A stretch of DNA of 64,000 nt, from assembly GCA_052387905.1 (NCBI GenBank), contig JBQTIR010000036.1, positions 62,001-126,000 on the forward strand, given 5' to 3'. Each line of letters starts with the position of its first letter. The first letter of the stretch is position 1. Origin of the DNA: JBQTII01 sp052387905. GTDB taxonomy: Bacteria; Actinomycetota; Actinomycetes; Sporichthyales; Sporichthyaceae. Under the pieces are notes generated by a model. The model did no database searches and was not told where the DNA came from. It worked only from the letters and a program-made list of their open reading frames with translations. The position numbers and the translations under genes are program-made. Positions 1 through 8,049 of the stretch are shown here, piece by piece.

Positions 1-983
1 GTGGCGATGCCGAGCGCGTTGAGCCGGCGGGCACTGACCAGGACCCGCGATTCCATCGAGGCCGCTGCGGCGTTGAAGTCGCTCACGGTGCGGCTCAAGG
101 ATCGCCCGAGCCGGTCGACGTGCTCGGCTGCGGTCGCCAGCCGGGTGTAGAGCTCGCGTCCGAGGTCGAATACCTCCTGGGCATGGAGCGAGAGGGCTTC
201 CTGCTGGTGATTCCACGCGATGGTGCGCAGCATCGCCACCAGCGAGCTGGGGGTGGCGATCAGCACACGTGCGGCGATCGCATGCTCGAGCAGCTCCGGA
301 TCGTGCTCGAGCGCTGGGGCGAGGAAGGCCTCACCAGGCAGGAAGAGCACGACGAATTCCGGGCTGCCCGCCACGTGGCGCCAGTACGCCTTGCCCGCCA
401 GCTGGTCGACGTGGGCGCGCAGGTGCTTGGCGTGGGCGCGCAGACGCTCGGTCGCCACCGACTCCTCGGCCGCGGCATGGGCCTGCAGGTAGGCCGCGAG
501 TGAGACCTTGGCGTCGACCACGACGTTGCGTCCCCCGGTGAGGTGCACCACGAGATCCGGGCGCAGCGTGCCGCCCTCCGTGCGCACACTCACCTGTTCG
601 GCGAAGTCGCAGTGCGCCGACATCCCGGCCAGCTCGACGACCCGGCGCAGTTGGAGCTCACCCCAACGTCCCCGTGCCTGCGGGGCCCGCAGGGCGTGGG
701 TCAGAGCAGCCGTTTCGCGGCCGACGAACTCCGCCGCCGCCCTGGTTTGCTCCACCTGCTCGCTGAGCGCTCCGTGCGCCGCGGCGCGCGAGGTCTCCAG
801 CTCCCCGAGGCGCGCCTCCATCCGTCGCAGGCCCTCCTGGACCGGCCCGAGCACCCCGTGGCCGCCCAGGGCCGCTCCGGCGGGAGCGCTGACGAGCAAT
901 CGCCGCAGCGCGAACACCCCCAGCGCGGCGCCGGCGGCCACGAGCGCAATCGCGCCGAGTACGAACCCCACCCATGCATCCAT
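1..983 (-). CDS. rmuC: RmuC-family DNA recombination protein (3' end missing)
   Basis: RmuC proteins are nuclease-fold proteins that limit inversion-type recombination. The reading frame is open from position 983 to the left edge, so the C-terminus lies outside the window. The translation starts with one hydrophobic segment (about residues 4-30: GFVLGAIALVAAGAAL), then an Ala/Glu/Arg-rich coiled-coil region, then the conserved block VVVDAKVSLAAYL and PEFVVLFLPGE typical of the RmuC nuclease-like domain. An in-frame ATG at 1043 would add 20 residues; 983 is preferred because it puts the membrane anchor at the extreme N-terminus as in the family. It is transcribed divergently from the SGNH hydrolase gene. 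The family assignment is firm, the start is not. Confidence 0.88.
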   Translation of the reverse strand, partial: MDAWVGFVLGAIALVAAGAALGVFALRRLLVSAPAGAALGGHGVLGPVQEGLRRMEARLGELETSRAAAHGALSEQVEQTRAAAEFVGRETAALTHALRAPQARGRWGELQLRRVVELAGMSAHCDFAEQVSVRTEGGTLRPDLVVHLTGGRNVVVDAKVSLAAYLQAHAAAEESVATERLRAHAKHLRAHVDQLAGKAYWRHVAGSPEFVVLFLPGEAFLAPALEHDPELLEHAIAARVLIATPSSLVAMLRTIAWNHQQEALSLHAQEVFDLGRELYTRLATAAEHVDRLGRSLSRTVSDFNAAAASMESRVLVSARRLNALGIA

Positions 984-1143
984 GGGAGCCAGCGTGGCCG
1001 GGCGCACCGACAGTTTCGCCGCCAGCAGTTTCGCCGACCGCATCACACTGTCCACAGATCGGGTGAATCCCCTGCAGATCGGCGCCGTGCCCGTCTAAGC
1101 TCCCGCGCAGATCGGGTCGGGGCCGATTCGCAGGCGGGGGCTC

Positions 1144-1986
1144 GTGATGCGCAGACAGATCGCAGTGGCAACGTTGGTGAGCGCCGGGCTGATCCAGATC
1201 GGGGTACCCGCGCAGGCCGCCCCGGGTGCTGCCGGCCGGCAGAGCGTCGCGCTGCCCTCGACGATGGCCGCCCTCGGCGATTCCCTCACCAGGGGTTTCA
1301 ACGCGTGCGGGTTCTACCGCGACTGCCCGCAGCGTTCGTGGAGCACCGGCGATGATGGGGTGCCGGGCCACCTCGCGCGGCTCGGGTCCGCGGGCGCCAC
1401 CGTGTCGGCGGTGAATCTCGCGCGCAGCGGCGCTCGCGTTGCCGAGCTTCCGGGGCAGGCACGCGCCGCGGTGGCCGCCGGTAGCGACTACGTGACGATC
1501 CTGATCGGCGCCAACGACATCTGCCGGCCCGCGGAGTCCCAGATGACGGATCCGACCGTGTTCCGATCCTGGCTCGACGCCGCGCTGGCGGTGCTGGCGC
1601 CACGCGGCACCCGCGTCTTCATCGCGAGCATCCCCGACCTCAAGCGGTTGTGGGACGTCGGGCACCGTCACCGCGTGGTGCGCTACGTCTGGTCCAAGTT
1701 CGATGTGTGCCCGACGATGCTGGCCCGTCCGGGGTCCTACGACGAGGCTGACGTCGCCCGGCGGGATCGGGTGCGCCAGCGGATCAGGGAGTACAACGCG
1801 CAGTTGGCGGCCGCGTGCGCGGGGTACGGGGTGTTGTGCCGGTTCGACGACAACGCCGTCTTCCGGGCCCGCTTCGATTTCGACCTCGTCAGCAAATGGG
1901 ACTTCTTCCACCCCAATCGGGGCGGACAGCGCCTGCTGGCGGAGGTCACCTGGCAGCAGGGAGAGTTCGCTGCGGTCGCCGAATAG
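1144..1986 (+). CDS. secreted SGNH/GDSL-family hydrolase
   Basis: A serine esterase or lipase-like enzyme likely exported by the Sec route. The N-terminus (VATLVSAGLIQIGVPAQA) is a signal peptide with an AQA-A type cleavage site. Block I (ALGDSLTRGF) carries the nucleophile Ser near residue 47, block III is GANDIC, and the Asp/His pair sits in the C-terminal DFFHPNRGG block, so all SGNH landmarks are present. GTG 1144 is immediately followed by ATG 1147, and either could be the start. The substrate cannot be read from the sequence. The stop lies 11 bases before the ychF start, so the two genes may share a transcript by proximity. Confidence 0.85.
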   Translation: MMRRQIAVATLVSAGLIQIGVPAQAAPGAAGRQSVALPSTMAALGDSLTRGFNACGFYRDCPQRSWSTGDDGVPGHLARLGSAGATVSAVNLARSGARVAELPGQARAAVAAGSDYVTILIGANDICRPAESQMTDPTVFRSWLDAALAVLAPRGTRVFIASIPDLKRLWDVGHRHRVVRYVWSKFDVCPTMLARPGSYDEADVARRDRVRQRIREYNAQLAAACAGYGVLCRFDDNAVFRARFDFDLVSKWDFFHPNRGGQRLLAEVTWQQGEFAAVAE

Positions 1987-1997
1987 AGTGGTCCCTC

Positions 1998-3071
1998 GTG
2001 GCACTCACCATCGGCATCGTCGGGCTCCCCAACGTCGGCAAATCAACGCTGTTCAACGCGTTGACGAAGAACGACGTCCTCGCCGCGAACTACCCGTTCG
2101 CCACTATCGAGCCCAACGTGGGCGTGGTCGGGGTCCCGGATCCGCGGCTCGCTCAGCTCGCCGAGGTGTTCGGCTCGGCCAAGATCATTCCCGCGACGGT
2201 GAGCTTCGTCGACATCGCCGGCATCGTGAAGGGCGCGTCGGAGGGCCAGGGCCTGGGCAACAAGTTCCTGGCAAACATTCGCGACTCCGACGCGATCTGC
2301 CAGGTCATCCGGGTGTTCACCGACCCCGACGTCGTGCACGTCGACGGCCAAATCTCGCCCAAAGCCGACATGGAGACCATCAACACCGAGCTGATCCTCG
2401 CCGACCTGCAGACCATCGAGAAGGTGTTGCCGCGGCTGGAGCGTGAGGTCAAACTCCAGAAGGACAAGTTGCCCAAGCTTGCCGCGGTGACGCAGGCGCA
2501 GGCCGTTCTGGACTCCGGGCGGACGGTGTTCGCGGCCGGCCTGGACCCCGAGCACCTGCGCGACCTACACCTGCTCACGGCCAAGCCTTTCCTCTACGTG
2601 TTCAACATGGATTCTGACGAGCTCGGCGACACCGCGTTGCAGGACGAACTGCGTGCGCTCGTCGCCCCGTCGGAGGCAATCTTCCTCGACGCCAAGATCG
2701 AGTCCGAACTGATCGAGCTCGACGAGGCCGAGGCCCTGGAGTTGCTGCAGTCGATCGGGCAGAGCGAGTCCGGGATGAACATGCTCGCCCGGGTCGGCTT
2801 TGCGACACTGGGGCTGCAGACGTATCTGACGGCGGGTCCGAAAGAGGCCCGGGCCTGGACGATCCGCATCGGCGCCACCGCGCCCGAGGCCGCCGGCGTC
2901 ATCCACACCGACTTCCAGCGCGGCTTCATCAAGGCCGAGATCGTCGGCTTCGCCGACCTGATGGCCGCGCAGTCCATGGCCGAGGCCAAGGCCCGTGGCC
3001 AGGTCCGGATCGAGGGCAAGGACTACGTGATGCGCGACGGCGACGTGGTCGACTTCCGTTTCAATGTGTAG
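1998..3071 (+). CDS. ychF: YchF/OLA1-family ribosome-associated ATPase
   Basis: YchF is a universally conserved P-loop NTPase that prefers ATP and associates with ribosomes; it is linked to stress and redox responses. The protein is 357 residues, close to the usual 360. It has the P-loop GLPNVGKST near the start, switch motif DIAGIVKGASEGQGLGNKFL, the N-x-D-like specificity loop FNMDSDE, and a C-terminal TGS domain ending in DGDVVDFRFNV. I chose GTG 1998, which gives the canonical N-terminus MALTIGIVGLPNVGKS; longer in-frame starts exist upstream but lie inside the SGNH gene. Its last 17 coding bases recur with one mismatch 108 bp downstream. Confidence 0.96.
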   Translation: MALTIGIVGLPNVGKSTLFNALTKNDVLAANYPFATIEPNVGVVGVPDPRLAQLAEVFGSAKIIPATVSFVDIAGIVKGASEGQGLGNKFLANIRDSDAICQVIRVFTDPDVVHVDGQISPKADMETINTELILADLQTIEKVLPRLEREVKLQKDKLPKLAAVTQAQAVLDSGRTVFAAGLDPEHLRDLHLLTAKPFLYVFNMDSDELGDTALQDELRALVAPSEAIFLDAKIESELIELDEAEALELLQSIGQSESGMNMLARVGFATLGLQTYLTAGPKEARAWTIRIGATAPEAAGVIHTDFQRGFIKAEIVGFADLMAAQSMAEAKARGQVRIEGKDYVMRDGDVVDFRFNV

Positions 3072-3194
3072 TCCCGGTCTCCCGTCGGTGACCGGTCGGT
3101 GGCGACGGCTACAGAGCACGGTTGAGGCGAATGAGGTTCAGGACGGGGCTGCGGCCGTCACTTCCGTTTCAACGTGGTTCGTCAGCCCGCGGTG

Positions 3195-3641
3195 TCAGCC
3201 GAGGATCGTTCGGCAGGCCGGGCACAACCGGGTCGCCATCAGGCCGGAGCCGTCGGTGGCCATGACGAAGTTGCCGCTGATCAGCTCGGCGACGACGTTC
3301 GGGACGCCCTCGATGCGGCCCCAGCCTGCATAGAGGCCGGACGCGTCGGCACTCTCGCCACGGACCTTGCAGGCGCCGCCGGGGAGATGGGCCGTGGAGC
3401 CGCTGACCTGCCCGGCCGAGGAGTAGCTGACCGAAGCAGGCCCCAGCCACAGCTCGCCGGCTCGGGCGCGCGCCCGAGCTGCTGCGGCTGCGTCGCTCAC
3501 CGTGCTGCGGGTGGCCGAACGGCCCGCGGCCCCGCTGCGCGGAGCGCGGGGCGTGATCAGCCCGGCGCGTTCAGCCTGGCTGCGACAGACGGCGTCACGG
3601 CAGTCGGAGCGATCGTGGGAGCGGCAACGGTAGGACGGCAC
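3195..3641 (-). CDS. protein of unknown function with C-terminal CPAC motif
   Basis: I do not recognise this family. Coding potential is supported by strong G/C bias at third codon positions across the C-terminal half. The predicted protein has 148 residues: a Cys/Arg-rich N-terminus (YRCRSH, DCRDAVC), an Ala/Arg-rich linker, and a Gly/Val-rich C-terminal half that ends in LCPACRTILG, a possible metal-binding or redox pair. A GTG at 3500 would give a shorter product beginning at the Ala-rich stretch, so the N-terminal third is uncertain. It is divergent from the lipoprotein gene at 3775, with a repeated hairpin element between them. Confidence 0.5.
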   Translation of the reverse strand: MPSYRCRSHDRSDCRDAVCRSQAERAGLITPRAPRSGAAGRSATRSTVSDAAAAARARARAGELWLGPASVSYSSAGQVSGSTAHLPGGACKVRGESADASGLYAGWGRIEGVPNVVAELISGNFVMATDGSGLMATRLCPACRTILG

Positions 3642-3689
3642 CGCGCGAGCTTAGCTTCGTCTCCGCAGCTGGACCGCCAGTGATTAGCC

Positions 3690-3737
3690 CGTTGCGTCAG
3701 CGGCACCGAGTGCAATAGCGACCGCTCTCGCTGACGC
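3690..3737 (+). promoter_or_regulatory. promoter-like element with 9-bp inverted arms (copy 1)
   Basis: The 9-bp arms GCGTCAGCG (3694-3702) and CGCTGACGC (3729-3737) are perfect inverted repeats separated by 26 bases. Between and around them lie TTGCGT (3692-3697) and, 16 bases on, AATAGC (3714-3719), which could be -35 and -10 hexamers reading rightward into the lipoprotein gene at 3775. The same arrangement with identical internal spacing occurs on the minus strand at 15761-15807. Its role as promoter plus operator is inferred. Confidence 0.45.
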
Positions 3738-3774
3738 TAAGGCGGAGTCGAGCGCGCCGTCGTAGGATTCGCCC

Positions 3775-4101
3775 GTGGCCGGCCTGCGGAGAGTGTGCTT
3801 GGCCGCCGTGCTGATTGCGGCGTTGGCCGGGTGCGGTGCCGGCTCCGAAACCCGCCTGCAGGCGGCGGAGACTGGTGACCCACGCAGTGGTCCCTGCCTG
3901 ACCGCGATGACCGACTCCCTGGTCGCGGCTTTCCGCGCCTCCGACGGGGCCAAGGATCCGGACGAGGCGTTCGCGGCGGCGGCGGGAAAGCTGCCGGCTC
4001 CATGCAGGTTGCTCGACTCCGAAACGCTGAAGAAGTTGCTGAAACAGGCAACCGAGGCCGCCATCGTCCGTACGACGGGGCCGGAGACGACACTGCGATG
4101 A
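3775..4101 (+). CDS. small secreted lipoprotein, unknown function
   Basis: A 108-residue predicted lipoprotein. The N-terminus has basic residues, a hydrophobic run and a lipobox LAGC (AALAGCGAGS), so Cys of LAGC should be lipidated and the protein anchored outside the membrane. The mature part holds two further Cys (GPCLTAM and APCRLLD) that may form a disulfide, and is otherwise helical and Ala/Glu/Lys-rich. The GTG start follows the repeated promoter-like element at 3690-3737. It overlaps the next lipoprotein gene by ATGA, so the two are probably translationally coupled. No family is recognised. Confidence 0.7.
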   Translation: MAGLRRVCLAAVLIAALAGCGAGSETRLQAAETGDPRSGPCLTAMTDSLVAAFRASDGAKDPDEAFAAAAGKLPAPCRLLDSETLKKLLKQATEAAIVRTTGPETTLR

Positions 4102-4427
4102 CCCGGTCCCTGGTGCTCGCCTCGGCCCTGCTCGTCGGGGCAACTCTGGCCGGCTGCGAGTCCACCCGCGTTGCACTGGTCGAGCCCGGGGATCCCGGGT
4201 ACACCGAGCAGCAGTGCCGCATGCAGATGGCGCAGGGCTTCTTCGCCGCCATCGAACGGGTGGGCAACGACCCGCAGCACCCGGAATTCGCCGCCGTGGT
4301 GAATCGACTCGGTGAGGAGTGCCGACTGCTCGAGTTCGGTGTTCTGGAGCAGTTGCAGGCGGCGGCCCTCGACGACGCCCGCACGGAGTTCAACGCGTTC
4401 AAGCGCTCGCAGAACCGCGGCCCCTGA
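4098..4427 (+). CDS. small secreted lipoprotein, second of a coupled pair
   Basis: A 109-residue predicted lipoprotein with signal LVLASALLVGATLAGC and lipobox TLAGC. Two Cys in the mature part (QQCRMQMAQGF and EECRLLEFG) parallel the spacing in the upstream protein (CLTAM and CRLLD), so the pair may be distant paralogues, although overall similarity is low. The ATG overlaps the upstream stop as ATGA, and the gene is too close to have its own promoter. Its 3' end overlaps the convergent monooxygenase gene by 29 bases. Function unknown. Confidence 0.7.
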   Translation: MTRSLVLASALLVGATLAGCESTRVALVEPGDPGYTEQQCRMQMAQGFFAAIERVGNDPQHPEFAAVVNRLGEECRLLEFGVLEQLQAAALDDARTEFNAFKRSQNRGP

Positions 4428-5961
4428 TCGGCTCCACCGCCGCGACATTGATCCGGGTCGCGCCGGCGCCCCGGCCCGCCGTGGGCACCGGTCGCGGGAT
4501 CAGCCGGAAGTGGCGTGGATTGATCCGGCGGACCGCCTTGCGGTACTGGCGCATGTAGCCGGGCCAGTTCGCCACGTTGCGCCCGTTCGGATCCAGGTAC
4601 CAGGACTCGCACCCCCCGGTCCAGGCCGTCCCGGCGAACTTGGCCTGCAACGCGCGGTCACTGGCCGCCTCGACCTCGCGCCGCACCTCGATGGCGGCCA
4701 TACCGCGGTCCCGCACGACGGCGAGCGCCTGGCGCACATACCGGGCCTGCTGCTCCAGATACCAGATGATCGAGCCTCCGGAGGTGTTGGTGTTCGGTCC
4801 GTAGAGGACGAACATCGACGGGAATCCGGGCACCGTCATGCCGAGGTGCGCGTGGGCGCCGCCGGCCCATTCCTGACGCAGGCTCACTCCGTTGCGGCCA
4901 GTGATCTCCATCGGGAACATGAAGTCGTTGCTGGCGAACCCGGTTCCCCAGATCAAGGTGTCGGCCTCGTGGATCACGCCGTCGCCGGTGCGTACACCGG
5001 TCGGGGTGATCTCGGTGATGTCACTGGTCACCAGGTCGACGTTCGGCCGGGTGAGGGCGGCGAGGAAGTGGCTGGACGGGACGACTCGCTTGCATCCGAA
5101 GGGGTAATCCGGGAGCACGTCGCGGTAGATCGCCGGCTTGTGGCGCACCTGCCAGCGCATGAAGGCCTTGGATCGCATTTCCATCGCCTTGCCCAGAACC
5201 GGGTGGCGGATGCTGACGGTGAGCAGTTCGCAGTACTCGAACCAGAATCCGCGTCGGATGTCCTGCACACCGGGAACGCGCTGCACCTTGTCGCGGATGA
5301 AGGCCGGGTACGGGGTGTTGCGCCGTGGGATGAACCAGTTCGCACTGCGCTGAAATACCGTCAGATGTCCTGCCTGGCCCGCGATCTCCGGCACGAATTG
5401 GACCGCACTGGGTCCGTTGCCGATCACTGCGACCCGGCGCCCGGTCAGGTCGTGGTCGTGGTCCCAGCGGGCGGAGTGGAAGGAACGCCCGGCGAAGGTG
5501 TCGGCGCCGAGGATGTTGGGGATCTTGGGCTGGTTGAGCTGACCGGTCGAGATGACGATCGCATCGGCCTCCCAACTCCGGCCATCGGCGGCAGTGATCG
5601 TCCATTGGGCGCTCGCGTCATCCCAGACACACGCGTCGACTCGGGTACCGAAACGGGCCAGCCTGTCGAGATCGTGGTCGGAGGCGACCTGACGGACGTA
5701 GCGCAGGATGTCCGACTGTCCGGCGCACAGGTGCGTCCAGTCGTTCCGCTTGGCGAAGGAGTAGGAGTAGAACGGGCTCGGCACATCGCAGGCGGCACCG
5801 GGGTAGCTGTTCAGCAGCCAAGTCCCCCCGAACCCGTCGGCGGCGTCCAGGATCGTGATGTCGGTGATCCCGTGCCGCCGTAGTTCGATCGCGGTGGCGA
5901 TCCCCCCGAACCCCGCTCCGACGATGACGACCCGCAGGCCCTGAGATGCGAGTTCGCTCAT
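4399..5961 (-). CDS. flavin monooxygenase, Baeyer-Villiger type
   Basis: A 520-residue FAD/NADPH-dependent oxygenase that would insert oxygen next to a ketone or oxidise a soft heteroatom. Visible motifs are the N-terminal FAD Rossmann loop VGAGFGGIATA (about residues 14-24), the Baeyer-Villiger fingerprint F156-x-G158-x3-H162-x3-W166-D167, and the NADPH Rossmann loop GNGPSAVQF. The ATG overlaps the stop of the upstream HugZ-like gene by ATGA, making it the last gene of a four-gene operon. The same frame stays open far upstream, but the Rossmann motif fixes the start here. Substrate is unknown; Trp at the fingerprint and the overall length fit the cyclohexanone/hydroxyacetophenone group. Confidence 0.88.
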   Translation of the reverse strand: MSELASQGLRVVIVGAGFGGIATAIELRRHGITDITILDAADGFGGTWLLNSYPGAACDVPSPFYSYSFAKRNDWTHLCAGQSDILRYVRQVASDHDLDRLARFGTRVDACVWDDASAQWTITAADGRSWEADAIVISTGQLNQPKIPNILGADTFAGRSFHSARWDHDHDLTGRRVAVIGNGPSAVQFVPEIAGQAGHLTVFQRSANWFIPRRNTPYPAFIRDKVQRVPGVQDIRRGFWFEYCELLTVSIRHPVLGKAMEMRSKAFMRWQVRHKPAIYRDVLPDYPFGCKRVVPSSHFLAALTRPNVDLVTSDITEITPTGVRTGDGVIHEADTLIWGTGFASNDFMFPMEITGRNGVSLRQEWAGGAHAHLGMTVPGFPSMFVLYGPNTNTSGGSIIWYLEQQARYVRQALAVVRDRGMAAIEVRREVEAASDRALQAKFAGTAWTGGCESWYLDPNGRNVANWPGYMRQYRKAVRRINPRHFRLIPRPVPTAGRGAGATRINVAAVEPIRGRGSASA

Positions 5962-6767
5962 GACACCGAACGGTACGTACGCAGCAGGGCGATGGTGGCG
6001 GCGCGCACCGCGTCGACGGTGTCGGAGCGCTCGGGGAACGGGACGCGGACGGCGTGCTGGGCGCCGTCGGACTCCGCCATCACGTCCATCCCGTAGCGGT
6101 CGACGCCCACCAAGCGGGCCGCGGTCACCGTGTCCAGTTGACCGAAGGCGCGGCTGTACGCGATGAGGGCGTCGGTGTGGTCGTCGTTCATGTGCTCGAT
6201 CACGCGCTCGGCGGCTGCGCCGAGGAGCGGGTCCGGCTCGGCGGCCGCGTACTCGCCCGCGGCAACCCAACTCATTCGCCCGAACCCGCCGACGTAGCGC
6301 ACCCCGCTGACCTCCAAACGGTACATCGAGAAGTCGGCGAAGGAGGCCCAGAACGCGTTGGGGTGCGCGGCGAGGTAGGCGGCCGCGGCGGCCTCGGCCT
6401 CGGCGCCGGCGAGCATCTGCATGGTGCCGATCAGGGTGACCCGGCCCAGTGAGAGCGGATCCTCGCCGGCTTCGGTGACCATCACCGAAGCGCGGGGATC
6501 GGCGGCGAGGTTGCGGCTGTGCTCGGCGAGCTTGCTCAGGCAGAGCAGGATCCGGCCGGCCGGGTCGGCGGTGTGGGCGACGAGGGACCCGAACGGGAAG
6601 CCGGGGCATTCGACGCTCTGGCTGGCGAGCGCCGCGAAGGTGACCTTCGCGAGAAGCGTCCGCGCCCGCTCGGCGTCGGTGGGGATACCGCGTAGCCCGG
6701 TGGTGGCGCGCAGGGTCTCGTCGGTCTTGGCGGCGGCCTGGGTCGGCACCTCGTGTCCGTAACTCAT
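5958..6767 (-). CDS. HugZ-like split-barrel protein with DUF2470 domain
   Basis: The 269-residue protein begins with a flavin-reductase/pyridoxamine-oxidase-like split barrel (FAALASQSVECPGFPFGSLVAHT and ASVMVTEAGEDPLSLGRVTLIG) and ends with a DUF2470 domain (ERVIEHMNDDHTDALIAYSR ... GVDRYGMDV). Members bind FMN or heme; the HugZ group degrades heme, but many relatives are uncharacterised. I chose ATG 6767 over GTG 6773, which would add two residues. It is third in the operon with pterin dehydratase and GNAT upstream and overlaps the monooxygenase by ATGA, so it might serve as a flavin or heme partner; that is inference. Confidence 0.8.
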   Translation of the reverse strand: MSYGHEVPTQAAAKTDETLRATTGLRGIPTDAERARTLLAKVTFAALASQSVECPGFPFGSLVAHTADPAGRILLCLSKLAEHSRNLAADPRASVMVTEAGEDPLSLGRVTLIGTMQMLAGAEAEAAAAAYLAAHPNAFWASFADFSMYRLEVSGVRYVGGFGRMSWVAAGEYAAAEPDPLLGAAAERVIEHMNDDHTDALIAYSRAFGQLDTVTAARLVGVDRYGMDVMAESDGAQHAVRVPFPERSDTVDAVRAATIALLRTYRSVS

Positions 6768-6788
6768 GGCCACGATCGTGGCACAGCT

Positions 6789-7250
6789 TCAGACCAGTGC
6801 CTTGCCGAAGCAGGTCGAGCCCGGTTCGTCCTTGTACACCCCGAAGTTGGCGATGCGGGTCCACCCGCTGCTCTGGTAGAGCCCGATCGCCTCGGGCTGC
6901 AGGCTCCCGGTTTCCAGTTGCAGGCGCCGGATACCGGTCTCGCGGGCGGTGTCCTCGATCGCGGCAAGCAGGATCCGGGACAGCCCGCGCCCGCGCACCT
7001 GCTCGGCGACGTACATGCGCTTGACCTCGGCCACTCCGGGGATGACCACCCGCCACCCACCGCAGGCCACCGGCTCGCCGCCAGAGCGTCCGACGAGGAA
7101 CAGCCCCAGCGGCGGAGCGAACTCGGCTGGGTCCACGGGCGTGCGGTCCGGACCGCCGTAGCGCACGACGTAAGTCTGCTGGACGGCCTCGATCAGCGCG
7201 GCGGAGACCGGGTCGTCGTAGGGCGCCGGGGTGAGGACAAGCTCGCTCAC
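6789..7250 (-). CDS. GNAT-family N-acetyltransferase
   Basis: A 153-residue acetyl-CoA-dependent acyltransferase. Motif A reads VKRMYVAEQVRGRGLSRILL, with the Q/RxxGxG/A pyrophosphate loop as QVRGRG, and motif B is EAIGLYQSSGWTRI. The acceptor cannot be inferred. The GTG start overlaps the stop of the pterin dehydratase gene (GTGA), indicating translational coupling within a four-gene leftward operon. Confidence 0.88.
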   Translation of the reverse strand: MSELVLTPAPYDDPVSAALIEAVQQTYVVRYGGPDRTPVDPAEFAPPLGLFLVGRSGGEPVACGGWRVVIPGVAEVKRMYVAEQVRGRGLSRILLAAIEDTARETGIRRLQLETGSLQPEAIGLYQSSGWTRIANFGVYKDEPGSTCFGKALV

Positions 7251-7552
7251 GCCGCGTCGTGGGCCGTGGCGAGCGCATCGATGCGCCGGGCCAGGTCGAG
7301 GTCGAGCGCGGTCACGCCGCCGGCGGAGTGAGTGACGAGGAAGAAGCTGACGGTCCGCCAGCGAATGTCGATGTCCGGGTGGTGGTCGAGTTCCTCCGCC
7401 GCGAGCGCGACCGCGTCGACCAGGGCAATGGCACCCAGAAAGCTCGGGGCCTTCACCGCGCGCGCGATCCCTGCGGTGTCACCGGACCATCCGGGCAGGT
7501 CCACGAGTGCGGCAGTAAGCGCTGCGGCGTCCAACGGGGTGCGATTGACCAT
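7247..7552 (-). CDS. pterin-4a-carbinolamine dehydratase
   Basis: PCD dehydrates 4a-hydroxytetrahydropterin; in bacteria it supports pterin-dependent hydroxylases or molybdopterin metabolism. The 101-residue protein matches the family in length and has the signature E-L-D-H57-H58-P59-D with H75 and D84 downstream, the residues used in dehydration. ATG 7552 is chosen because the frame upstream has no family similarity. It heads a tightly overlapping operon with GNAT, a HugZ-like protein and a Baeyer-Villiger-type monooxygenase; no aromatic amino acid hydroxylase is present nearby. Confidence 0.9.
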   Translation of the reverse strand: MVNRTPLDAAALTAALVDLPGWSGDTAGIARAVKAPSFLGAIALVDAVALAAEELDHHPDIDIRWRTVSFFLVTHSAGGVTALDLDLARRIDALATAHDAA

Positions 7553-7596
7553 GTCGCGACGCTGCCGCGGGTCAGGTGGGCTGTCAAGCTGGACCC

Positions 7597-7989
7597 GTGA
7601 GTGGGTTGCGGGTCGTGGTCGGGGCGGCGATCGTGCGCGACGGGCTGCTGCTCGCCGCGCGGCGCAGCGCACCGTCGGCGCTCGCCGGCGGCTGGGAGCT
7701 GCCCGGGGGCAAGCTCGAGCCTGGCGAGAGCGAGCGCGAGGCGCTGATCCGCGAGTGCCGCGAGGAGCTCGGGGTGGAGATCGCCGTGGGCGAGCGGGTC
7801 GGGGGGCAATGGGTGCTGGGCACGGACATGGTGCTGCGCATCCACCTGGCCTCGCTGGTGTCCGGGGAGCCGGCGCCCCTGCAGGATCATGACGAGCTGC
7901 GTTGGCTGGGCCCGGCCGAGCTCTATGACGTCGACTGGCTCCCCGGTGATCTACCCGCGGTCGTCACCGTCGCCGAGCATCTCGCTTAA
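7597..7989 (+). CDS. MutT-like Nudix hydrolase
   Basis: A 130-residue Nudix pyrophosphohydrolase. The Nudix box spans about residues 38-60 (GKLEPGE ... REALIRECREELG) and matches GX5EX7REUXEEXGU. Length and the N-terminal VVVGAAIVRDGLLLAARR fit the 8-oxo-dGTP/CTP pyrophosphatase (MutT) group that cleans oxidised nucleotides. GTG 7597 is preferred over GTG 7576 since it places the first strand at the usual position. It is divergent from the pterin dehydratase gene and convergent with sdhB. Confidence 0.9.
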   Translation: MSGLRVVVGAAIVRDGLLLAARRSAPSALAGGWELPGGKLEPGESEREALIRECREELGVEIAVGERVGGQWVLGTDMVLRIHLASLVSGEPAPLQDHDELRWLGPAELYDVDWLPGDLPAVVTVAEHLA

Positions 7990-8008
7990 CGCGCAACGCC
8001 CGGGAAGT

Positions 8009-8021
8009 GGTCGCTATTGCA
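8009..8021 (-). repeat. 13-bp match to the 3690 element
   Basis: In the short gap between the Nudix and sdhB stop codons the minus strand reads TGCAATAGCGACC, identical to 3711-3723 of the promoter-like element before the lipoprotein pair. The flanks differ, so this is at most a partial copy. Confidence 0.3.
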
Positions 8022-8049
8022 GCCAATCCCCGGACGCCTGCGAAGAGTT

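Noticed and set aside
4312..5883. A 523-codon rightward frame opposite the monooxygenase
   Set aside because: Antisense shadow with no domain; the leftward frame has complete flavoprotein motifs.
4399..7278. A single 959-residue leftward frame joining a domain upstream to the Baeyer-Villiger monooxygenase
   Set aside because: The upstream part is the out-of-frame shadow of the HugZ-like and GNAT genes, which have clear family motifs in another frame; the flavin loop fixes the start at 5961.
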